A stretch of 64,000 nucleotides of DNA from Linyphia triangularis (taxonomy: Eukaryota; Arthropoda; Arachnida; Araneae; Linyphiidae), in contig OZ021723.1 of the NCBI GenBank assembly GCA_963978545.1, forward strand, positions 62,001 to 126,000. Direction: 5' to 3'. A program made the translations under genes and the position numbers. The notes under the pieces are model-generated. The model saw nothing but the letters and a program-made list of their open reading frames with translations, had not been told where the DNA came from and did no database searches. Shown piece after piece: positions 1 to 14,072 of this stretch (position 1 is its first letter; each line of letters starts with the position of its first letter).

Positions 1-147
<147 letters not shown>

Positions 148-168
148 ATCACATCATTTCCATCAAAA

Positions 169-184
169 GGCCCTTTTCAGGGCC
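169..184 (+). terminator. Histone mRNA 3' stem-loop (H2B)
   Basis: The sequence GGCCCTTTTCAGGGCC forms the 6-bp stem, 4-nt loop hairpin bound by SLBP at the 3' end of replication-dependent histone mRNAs. It sits 22 nt after the H2B stop and is flanked by A-rich sequence. Confidence 0.95.
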
Positions 185-1278
185 AAAAAATCGCTATCCA
201 AACACAAATGAACAAAAAGATATTAATATGGCAACCTTACAAGTCCAAATTAAAAGTGGTGTTATTTTCAACAATTTATGTAAAGTTACAACAATGCTGA
301 GCAACTATTTCTAACAATGTGTGGGGGTATAATATATAAATGCACAGTAAACTAATTTATAACAATGCTGAATAGGAAAAGAGTGGCGACTCATAATAAT
401 GTGTTGTGGTAAACAATGAATAAAAAAGAAAGCTCAAATAATGTATTACATTTCAACAGTGATAGAACAGTACAATGAATGCTTCTCATACAGAATACTA
501 ATAGATACGTAATGATAACACTGTGTTGGAGCATTTCCCGAGAACACCATGCATAGCAAAGAATGTTTGCAATTACAGTAATTATAAAAAACTTACTTTC
601 GGATTCTTGTGATGCTTTATTTTGGGCACTTGTCAAGTAGAGTCCTGCGGGGATGAAAACAAATCAATTCAATGCAATACACGATTAATGCGAAAATAAA
701 AAGTAAGTGGTAATTAAATATATGTAGGTATGTATATGTAATAGAATGTAATCCTTTTTTAGAACCGACAGTTAAATTAATTCCTCTTTCCAAAGCACAA
801 AACCCTCTTTAATCAATTCATTCAACAACTTATTTAGGATAACTTCCCACGCCAATTTAATGTGTGAGATCTTTGCTGAGTCAGCATTCTTGTTTTGTAT
901 CCCATAATTAGTATTCCGTTCTGGCGCCAACATACTTGCCTTCTCACTACAATGTTTATAAATTACATTTGCTGAATCAGTGATTCCCACGATTTTTAAC
1001 GACGCTGTTCTCTGTTCGACATTACTATGTATGACATTCCATCTCCTATCATGTAGTAGTTTAGACGTAACTTTAGCGCGATCTCTCTCTCTCTCCGGGT
1101 TTAACTTTGATCTATGGTTTATATCTTAATAAATGTTTTATATTGTTAAAAATTGACTCTTCACTACAGTTCCACGACCATGCTGCAATAACCTTGATTA
1201 AAATGGATTAATTCATTACATAAGTCGACAGGATAATCTTTTAAAGTGTTAATTCATTACATATATATGTATATATTT
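185..1278. other. H2B-5S spacer, no gene recognised
   Basis: This is AT-rich non-coding spacer, repeated unchanged at 5336-6429 and 10487-11580. Two minus-strand open frames of 81 codons (391-636) and 72 codons (772-990) show no family I recognise, and the first is hydrophobic by composition. The segment 723-1168 begins TGTAG, ends CTACA and holds AATAAA near its right end, so a decayed LTR is possible. No matching target duplication is visible and confidence in that reading is low. The word TTAATTCATTACAT occurs twice near 1210-1262. Confidence 0.5.
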
Positions 1279-1300
1279 AAAAAAAAAAGAAAAAAAGAAT

Positions 1301-1418
1301 GCCAACGGCACGCGGTGTTCCCAGGTGGTCACCCTCCCAAGTACTGACCGCGCCCGATGATGCTTGACTTCGGTGATCGAACGAGAACCGGTATGTTCAT
1401 CATGGTATGGCCGTTGAC
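1301..1418 (-). rRNA. 5S ribosomal RNA
   Basis: Read on the minus strand this is a complete 118-nt 5S rRNA. The 5' end GTCAACGGCCATACCATG pairs with the 3' end GTGCCGTTGGC as helix I. The internal promoter is present: an A-box region around AAGCATCATCGGGCGC and a C-box around GGGTGACCACCTGGGAA. Downstream on the minus strand (1279-1300 plus) are long T runs that would terminate RNA polymerase III. The gene lies 462 bp from the H2A start and is transcribed away from it. It recurs in every histone unit and looks functional. Coupling of 5S to histone genes is known in some crustaceans and molluscs. Confidence 0.95.
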
Positions 1419-1596
1419 AATTGTTCTACCTATAATAAAGTTCTGTTGCTATATTAATAATATCACACAGATACATGTCAGATATCACTCTAAAGTGGCA
1501 GTGTTTTGCACTAAAGATACACCCCACTAGCTAGACAATAGATACACAGCACTAGCATATATTTCCCAAGTTGTACTACCCCTCCCCCCCCCATCT

Positions 1597-1598
<2 letters not shown>

Positions 1599-1657
<59 letters not shown>
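1599..1657. repeat. (AC)n microsatellite
   Basis: About 29 uninterrupted AC dinucleotides preceded by a C-rich run, in the 5S-H2A spacer. The length is identical in the next two units, which is unusual for a freely slipping microsatellite and fits recent homogenisation (or a repeat-collapsed assembly). Confidence 0.95.
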
Positions 1658-1659
<2 letters not shown>

Positions 1660-1779
1660 TAAACAAAACAATTACTGCTCATTTCTGTTATTACTTCTTA
1701 TTTTAAAATCATAACAAAGGACCGTTTTGGATTTAACCCCCGAAATCCAAATTCCCAAGCAGACGAACGGCGTCTCCTG

Positions 1780-1817
1780 ATTGGTCGGTTGGGGGTCGAC
1801 TCTACTAGCCTATATAA
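1780..1817 (+). promoter_or_regulatory. H2A promoter elements
   Basis: An inverted CCAAT box (ATTGG, 1780-1784) and a TATA box (TATATAA, 1811-1817) lie 64-101 bp before the H2A ATG, the usual spacing for an intronless histone gene. Copies are at 6931-6968 and 12082-12119. Confidence 0.7.
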
Positions 1818-1853
1818 CCACGCGTTAGAAAATTTTTGACATCATTTCTTTGA

Positions 1854-2255
<402 letters not shown>

Positions 2256-2285
2256 GCTCCATTCCCCATTAACAACACACAAAAA

Positions 2286-2301
2286 GGCCCTTCTCAGGGC
2301 C
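2286..2301 (+). terminator. Histone 3' stem-loop (H2A)
   Basis: GGCCCTTCTCAGGGCC, 30 nt after the H2A stop: a 6-bp GC-rich stem with a TTCT-type loop, flanked by A-rich sequence. Confidence 0.95.
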
Positions 2302-2619
2302 AAAACATATTTACACAAAAGATTCATCTATTCTCTTCATTCACTTGCATTCTAAAATTTGATAACAGCACTTCAATGAAATCTGAACAATATTTATTCG
2401 CCAAACTCCGATTCAAAAGGACACAAACAAAATAAACTCTTTCCCCGTGGTGGCGCCCTCTGTGATTCACAAAAACAACATTCTTGGGCACAACAGTATT
2501 CTTACAACTCTCGATTAATATTAATAGATGTATAATGGAGTAAAGAAATGATACTGGGTATAAAACTAAGCTAGAGTTTTAAAAAAAGTCAGTAAATGAA
2601 GTGAGGCACGTCATTTTTT
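2302..2619. other. H2A-H3 convergent spacer
   Basis: An AT-rich spacer between the facing 3' ends of H2A and H3. I see no gene. The copies at 7453-7770 and 12628-12945 are the same. Confidence 0.7.
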
Positions 2620-2635
2620 GGCCCTTAAAAGGGCC
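2620..2635 (-). terminator. Histone 3' stem-loop (H3)
   Basis: Minus strand GGCCCTTTTAAGGGCC, 29 nt beyond the H3 stop. It has the same 6-bp stem as the other genes, with a TTTT/AA variant before the 3' arm. Confidence 0.93.
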
Positions 2636-2664
2636 TTTTTATGAGTAAGGGGATTTTTGTGTGT

Positions 2665-3251
<587 letters not shown>

Positions 3252-3854
3252 ATGTCTGAGGAAACTGCTACCGTTGCCGCAACTCCTGCAGCCGCCACGC
3301 CTAAGAAGTCGAAGGCAAAGACTGCAGCAAAAAAACCCAAAACTGCGCCTTCTCACCCTAAGGTGGCGGATATGGTAGTCGATGCCATCACCAATTTGAA
3401 GGAGAGGGGTGGTTCTTCTCTGCAAGCCATCAAGAAACACATTGGGGCCAACCACAAAGTTGATCTTGATCGTTTGACACCTTTCATCAAAAAGTACTTG
3501 AAAAGTGCTGTTGTCAGTGGATCACTTGTCCAAACAAAGGGAAAAGGTGCCACCGGTTCCTTCAAGTTGAGTGCTTCCGGCCAGAAAACCAAAAAACCAG
3601 TGAAAGAGGTAAAGAAAGTAGCTAAAAAAGAAACTGCTTCCCCTGCCAAAAAAGCCAAGTCTGCCAAAAAAACTGCAGCCAAACCAAAGGCTAAAGTGGA
3701 GAAAAAGAAAGCTGTCAAGAAGGCAACCCCTAAAAAGGCCGCCAAACCAAAGTCTCCTAAAAAGGCAGTTAAAGCAACAAAGCCAAAGGCACCCAAGGCT
3801 AAAAAACTAAAGACTCCTAAAAAGGCTGCACCCAAAAAGTCCGCAAAGAAGTAA
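3252..3854 (+). CDS. H1: Linker histone H1
   Basis: Linker histone H1, 200 aa, binding linker DNA at the nucleosome dyad. A short Ala/Thr/Lys N-terminal tail is followed by the winged-helix globular domain (about residues 33-108: [20 protein letters not shown], then [13 protein letters not shown] and GATGSFKLS). The rest is a Lys/Ala/Pro-rich C-terminal tail with many KK and SPKK/TPKK-like repeats. It is intronless and a histone stem-loop follows at 3885. It is divergent from H3 and convergent with H4. Because H1 sits inside the unit, the array is a quintet cluster. Confidence 0.98.
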   Translation: MSEETATVAATPAAATPKKSKAKTAAKKPKTAPSHPKVADMVVDAITNLKERGGSSLQAIKKHIGANHKVDLDRLTPFIKKYLKSAVVSGSLVQTKGKGATGSFKLSASGQKTKKPVKEVKKVAKKETASPAKKAKSAKKTAAKPKAKVEKKKAVKKATPKKAAKPKSPKKAVKATKPKAPKAKKLKTPKKAAPKKSAKK

Positions 3855-3884
3855 ACCCCCTTTCTCTCAGAAAAAAAAAAAAAA

Positions 3885-3900
3885 GGCTCTTTTCAGAGCC
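3885..3900 (+). terminator. Histone 3' stem-loop (H1)
   Basis: GGCTCTTTTCAGAGCC, 31 nt after the H1 stop, preceded by an A14 run. The stem differs from the H2A/H2B version by a compensated pair (C-G to T-A), which supports selection on the structure. Confidence 0.95.
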
Positions 3901-4366
3901 AAAAAATTTTGGAATCAACTAACCTACTGCACAATACAACAGTATACAACTAGGAACTTTCAATGTTTATGTCAACAAACAAATTTGTTATGTAAACAAA
4001 CAAATTTGTTATGTAAACAAAATAGCACATGCTACATTACTTTTCATCATACATTTTCATAATAAGGCAGATTTGTCATATAACAAACAGTTTGCATCAG
4101 TTAGTTTATCAATAGTTCATGTGTGACAATGGGGAAAATTTTAAAAGCACAAAACAAACAAGCATTGTTATGTCTTATTATTGTTTTTTTTTTTAATCAT
4201 TATGCATTGATTGTTGAAATGTGAGAATGAAAAATATATGGCAGTTGGGTAATATAATTAAATTGTTGAATTCAGCACTGTTGTACACATTTTTCTACTA
4301 TATCACTGTGCTTACATTTTTAATTGTTATGTTTTTATAGATGCCTTGTAACATGAATAATTTTTT
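3901..4366. other. H1-H4 convergent spacer with a short tandem repeat
   Basis: An AT-rich spacer without a gene. A unit of about 22 bp (AAACAAACAAATTTGTTATGT) occurs twice in tandem at about 3976-4020, and each copy is partly palindromic (AAATTTG core). The copy is at 9052-9517. Confidence 0.6.
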
Positions 4367-4382
4367 GGCCCTGAAAAGGGCC
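4367..4382 (-). terminator. Histone 3' stem-loop (H4)
   Basis: Minus strand GGCCCTTTTCAGGGCC, 48 nt past the H4 stop and identical to the H2B stem-loop. Confidence 0.95.
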
Positions 4383-4430
4383 TTTTTATGAGGATGGATG
4401 GGTGGGTGAATGAATGACAAGTGAGAATTT

Positions 4431-4923
<493 letters not shown>

Positions 4924-5298
4924 ATGCCACCCCAGGCTTCAGGAAAGGCTGTTAAAAAGGCGGGAAAAGCCCAAAAGGCTGTCCGTGCCGGTGACAAAAA
5001 GAAGAGGAAGAAGCGCAGGAAGGAATCCTTTGCAATTTACATTTACAAAGTTCTTAAGCAAGTTCATCCCGACACTGGCATTTCCAGCAAAGCCATGTCT
5101 ATCATGAACTCTTTCGTCAACGACATCTTTGAAAGAATCGCTGCTGAATCTTCCCGTCTCGCTCACTACAACAAGCGAAGCACAATCACCAGTCGGGAAA
5201 TTCAGACTGCTGTGCGACTTCTTTTGCCTGGTGAGTTGGCCAAACACGCTGTGTCTGAAGGCACCAAGGCCGTCACCAAATACACCAGCTCCAAGTAA
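4924..5298 (+). CDS. H2B: Histone H2B
   Basis: Core histone H2B, 124 aa. I place the start at ATG 4924 ([20 protein letters not shown]): the frame is open a further three codons upstream, but only from a TTG, and MPP is the family start. It has a basic tail with a [11 protein letters not shown] run, the histone fold ([20 protein letters not shown]) and the C-terminal helix ending TKYTSSK. It is intronless with a TATA box at 4865 and a stem-loop at 5320. It is the last gene of the unit before the long spacer and the next 5S gene. Confidence 0.98.
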   Translation: MPPQASGKAVKKAGKAQKAVRAGDKKKRKKRRKESFAIYIYKVLKQVHPDTGISSKAMSIMNSFVNDIFERIAAESSRLAHYNKRSTITSREIQTAVRLLLPGELAKHAVSEGTKAVTKYTSSK

Positions 5299-5319
5299 AT
5301 CACATCATTTCCATCAAAA

Positions 5320-5335
5320 GGCCCTTTTCAGGGCC
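5320..5335 (+). terminator. Histone 3' stem-loop (H2B, unit 2 boundary)
   Basis: GGCCCTTTTCAGGGCC after the H2B stop; same as 169-184. Confidence 0.95.
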
Positions 5336-6451
5336 AAAAAATCGCTATCCAAACACAAATGAACAAAAAGATATTAATATGGCAACCTTACAAGTCCAAA
5401 TTAAAAGTGGTGTTATTTTCAACAATTTATGTAAAGTTACAACAATGCTGAGCAACTATTTCTAACAATGTGTGGGGGTATAATATATAAATGCACAGTA
5501 AACTAATTTATAACAATGCTGAATAGGAAAAGAGTGGCGACTCATAATAATGTGTTGTGGTAAACAATGAATAAAAAAGAAAGCTCAAATAATGTATTAC
5601 ATTTCAACAGTGATAGAACAGTACAATGAATGCTTCTCATACAGAATACTAATAGATACGTAATGATAACACTGTGTTGGAGCATTTCCCGAGAACACCA
5701 TGCATAGCAAAGAATGTTTGCAATTACAGTAATTATAAAAAACTTACTTTCGGATTCTTGTGATGCTTTATTTTGGGCACTTGTCAAGTAGAGTCCTGCG
5801 GGGATGAAAACAAATCAATTCAATGCAATACACGATTAATGCGAAAATAAAAAGTAAGTGGTAATTAAATATATGTAGGTATGTATATGTAATAGAATGT
5901 AATCCTTTTTTAGAACCGACAGTTAAATTAATTCCTCTTTCCAAAGCACAAAACCCTCTTTAATCAATTCATTCAACAACTTATTTAGGATAACTTCCCA
6001 CGCCAATTTAATGTGTGAGATCTTTGCTGAGTCAGCATTCTTGTTTTGTATCCCATAATTAGTATTCCGTTCTGGCGCCAACATACTTGCCTTCTCACTA
6101 CAATGTTTATAAATTACATTTGCTGAATCAGTGATTCCCACGATTTTTAACGACGCTGTTCTCTGTTCGACATTACTATGTATGACATTCCATCTCCTAT
6201 CATGTAGTAGTTTAGACGTAACTTTAGCGCGATCTCTCTCTCTCTCCGGGTTTAACTTTGATCTATGGTTTATATCTTAATAAATGTTTTATATTGTTAA
6301 AAATTGACTCTTCACTACAGTTCCACGACCATGCTGCAATAACCTTGATTAAAATGGATTAATTCATTACATAAGTCGACAGGATAATCTTTTAAAGTGT
6401 TAATTCATTACATATATATGTATATATTTAAAAAAAAAAGAAAAAAAGAAT

Positions 6452-6569
6452 GCCAACGGCACGCGGTGTTCCCAGGTGGTCACCCTCCCAAGTACTGACC
6501 GCGCCCGATGATGCTTGACTTCGGTGATCGAACGAGAACCGGTATGTTCATCATGGTATGGCCGTTGAC
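6452..6569 (-). rRNA. 5S ribosomal RNA (unit 2)
   Basis: Same sequence as the 5S gene at 1301-1418, offset 5151 bp, with the same downstream T-rich terminator on the minus strand and the same divergent position to H2A. Confidence 0.95.
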
Positions 6570-6747
6570 AATTGTTCTACCTATAATAAAGTTCTGTTGC
6601 TATATTAATAATATCACACAGATACATGTCAGATATCACTCTAAAGTGGCAGTGTTTTGCACTAAAGATACACCCCACTAGCTAGACAATAGATACACAG
6701 CACTAGCATATATTTCCCAAGTTGTACTACCCCTCCCCCCCCCATCT

Positions 6748-6749
<2 letters not shown>

Positions 6750-6808
<59 letters not shown>
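6750..6808. repeat. (AC)n microsatellite (unit 2)
   Basis: Same position and same length as in unit 1. Confidence 0.95.
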
Positions 6809-6810
<2 letters not shown>

Positions 6811-7004
6811 TAAACAAAACAATTACTGCTCATTTCTGTTATTACTTCTTATTTTAAAATCATAACAAAGGACCGTTTTGGATTTAACCCCCGAAATCCA
6901 AATTCCCAAGCAGACGAACGGCGTCTCCTGATTGGTCGGTTGGGGGTCGACTCTACTAGCCTATATAACCACGCGTTAGAAAATTTTTGACATCATTTCT
7001 TTGA

Positions 7005-7406
<402 letters not shown>

Positions 7407-7436
7407 GCTCCATTCCCCATTAACAACACACAAAAA

Positions 7437-7452
7437 GGCCCTTCTCAGGGCC
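7437..7452 (+). terminator. Histone 3' stem-loop (H2A, unit 2)
   Basis: GGCCCTTCTCAGGGCC, as in unit 1. Confidence 0.95.
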
Positions 7453-7770
7453 AAAACATATTTACACAAAAGATTCATCTATTCTCTTCATTCACTTGCA
7501 TTCTAAAATTTGATAACAGCACTTCAATGAAATCTGAACAATATTTATTCGCCAAACTCCGATTCAAAAGGACACAAACAAAATAAACTCTTTCCCCGTG
7601 GTGGCGCCCTCTGTGATTCACAAAAACAACATTCTTGGGCACAACAGTATTCTTACAACTCTCGATTAATATTAATAGATGTATAATGGAGTAAAGAAAT
7701 GATACTGGGTATAAAACTAAGCTAGAGTTTTAAAAAAAGTCAGTAAATGAAGTGAGGCACGTCATTTTTT

Positions 7771-7786
7771 GGCCCTTAAAAGGGCC
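7771..7786 (-). terminator. Histone 3' stem-loop (H3, unit 2)
   Basis: Same as 2620-2635. Confidence 0.93.
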
Positions 7787-7815
7787 TTTTTATGAGTAAG
7801 GGGATTTTTGTGTGT

Positions 7816-8402
<587 letters not shown>

Positions 8403-9005
8403 ATGTCTGAGGAAACTGCTACCGTTGCCGCAACTCCTGCAGCCGCCACGCCTAAGAAGTCGAAGGCAAAGACTGCAGCAAAAAAACCCAAAACTGCGCC
8501 TTCTCACCCTAAGGTGGCGGATATGGTAGTCGATGCCATCACCAATTTGAAGGAGAGGGGTGGTTCTTCTCTGCAAGCCATCAAGAAACACATTGGGGCC
8601 AACCACAAAGTTGATCTTGATCGTTTGACACCTTTCATCAAAAAGTACTTGAAAAGTGCTGTTGTCAGTGGATCACTTGTCCAAACAAAGGGAAAAGGTG
8701 CCACCGGTTCCTTCAAGTTGAGTGCTTCCGGCCAGAAAACCAAAAAACCAGTGAAAGAGGTAAAGAAAGTAGCTAAAAAAGAAACTGCTTCCCCTGCCAA
8801 AAAAGCCAAGTCTGCCAAAAAAACTGCAGCCAAACCAAAGGCTAAAGTGGAGAAAAAGAAAGCTGTCAAGAAGGCAACCCCTAAAAAGGCCGCCAAACCA
8901 AAGTCTCCTAAAAAGGCAGTTAAAGCAACAAAGCCAAAGGCACCCAAGGCTAAAAAACTAAAGACTCCTAAAAAGGCTGCACCCAAAAAGTCCGCAAAGA
9001 AGTAA
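8403..9005 (+). CDS. H1: Linker histone H1 (unit 2)
   Basis: 200-aa H1, same protein as 3252-3854, with the globular domain and the Lys-rich tail intact. Confidence 0.98.
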   Translation: MSEETATVAATPAAATPKKSKAKTAAKKPKTAPSHPKVADMVVDAITNLKERGGSSLQAIKKHIGANHKVDLDRLTPFIKKYLKSAVVSGSLVQTKGKGATGSFKLSASGQKTKKPVKEVKKVAKKETASPAKKAKSAKKTAAKPKAKVEKKKAVKKATPKKAAKPKSPKKAVKATKPKAPKAKKLKTPKKAAPKKSAKK

Positions 9006-9035
9006 ACCCCCTTTCTCTCAGAAAAAAAAAAAAAA

Positions 9036-9051
9036 GGCTCTTTTCAGAGCC
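9036..9051 (+). terminator. Histone 3' stem-loop (H1, unit 2)
   Basis: GGCTCTTTTCAGAGCC as in unit 1. Confidence 0.95.
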
Positions 9052-9517
9052 AAAAAATTTTGGAATCAACTAACCTACTGCACAATACAACAGTATACAA
9101 CTAGGAACTTTCAATGTTTATGTCAACAAACAAATTTGTTATGTAAACAAACAAATTTGTTATGTAAACAAAATAGCACATGCTACATTACTTTTCATCA
9201 TACATTTTCATAATAAGGCAGATTTGTCATATAACAAACAGTTTGCATCAGTTAGTTTATCAATAGTTCATGTGTGACAATGGGGAAAATTTTAAAAGCA
9301 CAAAACAAACAAGCATTGTTATGTCTTATTATTGTTTTTTTTTTTAATCATTATGCATTGATTGTTGAAATGTGAGAATGAAAAATATATGGCAGTTGGG
9401 TAATATAATTAAATTGTTGAATTCAGCACTGTTGTACACATTTTTCTACTATATCACTGTGCTTACATTTTTAATTGTTATGTTTTTATAGATGCCTTGT
9501 AACATGAATAATTTTTT

Positions 9518-9533
9518 GGCCCTGAAAAGGGCC
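9518..9533 (-). terminator. Histone 3' stem-loop (H4, unit 2)
   Basis: Same as 4367-4382. Confidence 0.95.
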
Positions 9534-9581
9534 TTTTTATGAGGATGGATGGGTGGGTGAATGAATGACAAGTGAGAATTT

Positions 9582-10074
<493 letters not shown>

Positions 10075-10449
10075 ATGCCACCCCAGGCTTCAGGAAAGGC
10101 TGTTAAAAAGGCGGGAAAAGCCCAAAAGGCTGTCCGTGCCGGTGACAAAAAGAAGAGGAAGAAGCGCAGGAAGGAATCCTTTGCAATTTACATTTACAAA
10201 GTTCTTAAGCAAGTTCATCCCGACACTGGCATTTCCAGCAAAGCCATGTCTATCATGAACTCTTTCGTCAACGACATCTTTGAAAGAATCGCTGCTGAAT
10301 CTTCCCGTCTCGCTCACTACAACAAGCGAAGCACAATCACCAGTCGGGAAATTCAGACTGCTGTGCGACTTCTTTTGCCTGGTGAGTTGGCCAAACACGC
10401 TGTGTCTGAAGGCACCAAGGCCGTCACCAAATACACCAGCTCCAAGTAA
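10075..10449 (+). CDS. H2B: Histone H2B (unit 2)
   Basis: 124-aa H2B from ATG 10075, same protein as 4924-5298. This is the last H2B copy on this side of the array. Confidence 0.98.
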   Translation: MPPQASGKAVKKAGKAQKAVRAGDKKKRKKRRKESFAIYIYKVLKQVHPDTGISSKAMSIMNSFVNDIFERIAAESSRLAHYNKRSTITSREIQTAVRLLLPGELAKHAVSEGTKAVTKYTSSK

Positions 10450-10470
10450 ATCACATCATTTCCATCAAAA

Positions 10471-10486
10471 GGCCCTTTTCAGGGCC
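10471..10486 (+). terminator. Histone 3' stem-loop (H2B, last copy)
   Basis: GGCCCTTTTCAGGGCC as above. Confidence 0.95.
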
Positions 10487-11602
10487 AAAAAATCGCTATC
10501 CAAACACAAATGAACAAAAAGATATTAATATGGCAACCTTACAAGTCCAAATTAAAAGTGGTGTTATTTTCAACAATTTATGTAAAGTTACAACAATGCT
10601 GAGCAACTATTTCTAACAATGTGTGGGGGTATAATATATAAATGCACAGTAAACTAATTTATAACAATGCTGAATAGGAAAAGAGTGGCGACTCATAATA
10701 ATGTGTTGTGGTAAACAATGAATAAAAAAGAAAGCTCAAATAATGTATTACATTTCAACAGTGATAGAACAGTACAATGAATGCTTCTCATACAGAATAC
10801 TAATAGATACGTAATGATAACACTGTGTTGGAGCATTTCCCGAGAACACCATGCATAGCAAAGAATGTTTGCAATTACAGTAATTATAAAAAACTTACTT
10901 TCGGATTCTTGTGATGCTTTATTTTGGGCACTTGTCAAGTAGAGTCCTGCGGGGATGAAAACAAATCAATTCAATGCAATACACGATTAATGCGAAAATA
11001 AAAAGTAAGTGGTAATTAAATATATGTAGGTATGTATATGTAATAGAATGTAATCCTTTTTTAGAACCGACAGTTAAATTAATTCCTCTTTCCAAAGCAC
11101 AAAACCCTCTTTAATCAATTCATTCAACAACTTATTTAGGATAACTTCCCACGCCAATTTAATGTGTGAGATCTTTGCTGAGTCAGCATTCTTGTTTTGT
11201 ATCCCATAATTAGTATTCCGTTCTGGCGCCAACATACTTGCCTTCTCACTACAATGTTTATAAATTACATTTGCTGAATCAGTGATTCCCACGATTTTTA
11301 ACGACGCTGTTCTCTGTTCGACATTACTATGTATGACATTCCATCTCCTATCATGTAGTAGTTTAGACGTAACTTTAGCGCGATCTCTCTCTCTCTCCGG
11401 GTTTAACTTTGATCTATGGTTTATATCTTAATAAATGTTTTATATTGTTAAAAATTGACTCTTCACTACAGTTCCACGACCATGCTGCAATAACCTTGAT
11501 TAAAATGGATTAATTCATTACATAAGTCGACAGGATAATCTTTTAAAGTGTTAATTCATTACATATATATGTATATATTTAAAAAAAAAAGAAAAAAAGA
11601 AT

Positions 11603-11720
11603 GCCAACGGCACGCGGTGTTCCCAGGTGGTCACCCTCCCAAGTACTGACCGCGCCCGATGATGCTTGACTTCGGTGATCGAACGAGAACCGGTATGTTC
11701 ATCATGGTATGGCCGTTGAC
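11603..11720 (-). rRNA. 5S ribosomal RNA (terminal unit)
   Basis: Complete 5S rRNA on the minus strand, same sequence as the other two copies. It stays intact although the unit it belongs to is truncated 1.6 kb further on. Confidence 0.95.
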
Positions 11721-11898
11721 AATTGTTCTACCTATAATAAAGTTCTGTTGCTATATTAATAATATCACACAGATACATGTCAGATATCACTCTAAAGTGG
11801 CAGTGTTTTGCACTAAAGATACACCCCACTAGCTAGACAATAGATACACAGCACTAGCATATATTTCCCAAGTTGTACTACCCCTCCCCCCCCCATCT

Positions 11899-11900
<2 letters not shown>

Positions 11901-11959
<59 letters not shown>
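11901..11959. repeat. (AC)n microsatellite (terminal unit)
   Basis: Same length as in units 1 and 2. Confidence 0.95.
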
Positions 11960-11961
<2 letters not shown>

Positions 11962-12182
11962 TAAACAAAACAATTACTGCTCATTTCTGTTATTACTTCT
12001 TATTTTAAAATCATAACAAAGGACCGTTTTGGATTTAACCCCCGAAATCCAAATTCCCAAGCAGACGAACGGCGTCTCCTGATTGGTCGGTTGGGGGTCG
12101 ACTCTACTAGCCTATATAACCACGCGTTAGAAAATTTTTGACATCATTTCTTTGATACCCTACCCACACTCATATCAACATC

Positions 12183-12581
12183 ATGTCAGGTCGAGGAAAA
12201 GGCGGTAAAGTAAAGGGAAAGTCCAAGACTCGATCCAGTCGTGCCGGACTTCAATTCCCTGTTGGTCGTATCCATCGTCTGCTCAGAAAGGGAAACTATG
12301 CCGAGCGTGTCGGTGCTGGTGCTCCAGTCTACCTCGCTGCAGTTTTGGAATACCTGGCTGCTGAAGTTCTCGAGTTGGCTGGTAACGCTGCCAGGGACAA
12401 TAAGAAGACCAGAATCATTCCCAGACATCTCCAGCTTGCCATCCGTAACGACGAGGAGTTGAACAAGCTTCTTTCTGGAGTGTTGAACAAGCTTCTTTCT
12501 GGAGTCACCATCGCTCAAGGTGGTGTACTGCCAAACATTCAGGCTGTTCTTTTACCTAAAAAGACAGAAAAGAAAGCTTAA
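12183..12581 (+). CDS. H2A: Histone H2A variant copy with 8-residue insertion
   Basis: 132 aa, otherwise identical to the 124-aa copies. A 22-bp stretch (TTGAACAAGCTTCTTTCTGGAG, less its last two bases at most 20 shown here as TTGAACAAGCTTCTTTCTGG) occurs at 12459-12480 and again at 12483-12504 with a 2-bp TG filler. This adds 24 nt and repeats the residues LNKLLSGV in frame. The repeat lies just after the acidic-patch residues DEE and inside the alpha-C helix and docking region. It would therefore displace the H2A surface that contacts H3-H4 and chromatin factors. Promoter, TATA (12113-12119) and stem-loop are intact, so it could be transcribed. Whether the protein is incorporated is unknown. 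An assembly error is the alternative. Confidence 0.93.
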   Translation: MSGRGKGGKVKGKSKTRSSRAGLQFPVGRIHRLLRKGNYAERVGAGAPVYLAAVLEYLAAEVLELAGNAARDNKKTRIIPRHLQLAIRNDEELNKLLSGVLNKLLSGVTIAQGGVLPNIQAVLLPKKTEKKA

Positions 12582-12611
12582 GCTCCATTCCCCATTAACA
12601 ACACACAAAAA

Positions 12612-12627
12612 GGCCCTTCTCAGGGCC
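12612..12627 (+). terminator. Histone 3' stem-loop (H2A, terminal unit)
   Basis: GGCCCTTCTCAGGGCC, intact. Confidence 0.95.
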
Positions 12628-12945
12628 AAAACATATTTACACAAAAGATTCATCTATTCTCTTCATTCACTTGCATTCTAAAATTTGATAACAGCACTTC
12701 AATGAAATCTGAACAATATTTATTCGCCAAACTCCGATTCAAAAGGACACAAACAAAATAAACTCTTTCCCCGTGGTGGCGCCCTCTGTGATTCACAAAA
12801 ACAACATTCTTGGGCACAACAGTATTCTTACAACTCTCGATTAATATTAATAGATGTATAATGGAGTAAAGAAATGATACTGGGTATAAAACTAAGCTAG
12901 AGTTTTAAAAAAAGTCAGTAAATGAAGTGAGGCACGTCATTTTTT

Positions 12946-12961
12946 GGCCCTTAAAAGGGCC
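12946..12961 (-). terminator. Histone 3' stem-loop (truncated H3)
   Basis: Same as the other H3 stem-loops. It is retained although the gene's 5' end is lost. Confidence 0.93.
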
Positions 12962-12990
12962 TTTTTATGAGTAAGGGGATTTTTGTGTGT

Positions 12991-13350
<360 letters not shown>

Positions 13351-13531
13351 TCAGTAATCAAATCACCGAATCGGTATTGGAAAAAAAAATTAATACTGAA
13401 TACCCTAGTTAATTTATTTAACAAGACAAAAAACCGAAATATTGTATTTTTTTTCTTAGGAAAAATATGTACAATTCAAATCCTATTGGGCAAGAAATCA
13501 TGAGCTCCGCCCCCCGTTCAATCACTTTCAG

Positions 13532-13566
13532 ATCATTCTTATTTTAACCGTTAAAATAAGAATGAT
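13532..13566. repeat. Perfect 35-bp palindrome
   Basis: A 17-bp arm (ATCATTCTTATTTTAAC) is followed by one base and its exact reverse complement. It lies 200 bp from the broken H3. Confidence 0.9.
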
Positions 13567-14072
13567 TGATTTCGCAAATAAGTAGGGATCTCTAAATATG
13601 CGTTCTTTCAAAACTACTTTCGGTTGCGGTTTTAAACATTATACGTATGCAGAAAAAGAAAAACTCATCTTATTTTGGGGTGGACTTTATTTGAAAACGA
13701 AATCGCAATTTTATCTTCCTTAGCACAATTTATTTTTGGCACCAAAAAATACTGGACATAATAACTTAAATGAAAAAAATACGATATGCAACTGACGCAA
13801 TTTTGAATTTTTTGTTAGATATTTTATACTATTGTAGAGTTAAAATTAATTGGGTACTGAAACGAATTTATTTTAAATTAGCAAGCAAATATCTCTTCGA
13901 GTTAGCCAAATTCAAAAACCATTTTCTTTAGTTCTGATAAAACAAATTGTGATTTAGAAAACCAAGATATTAAATCCATACGTTCCCAATCTTTGAAATG
14001 CAGCTTTTAAGAAAGTTAATCACCCGCAAAGCAATTTTAAGATTACACCATCTTCCCCATCATTAAACAAGT

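Noticed and set aside
723..1168. Solo LTR in the histone spacer
   Set aside because: TGTAG...CTACA ends and AATAAA are suggestive, but no target duplication or second copy is visible, so it is mentioned only within the spacer entry.
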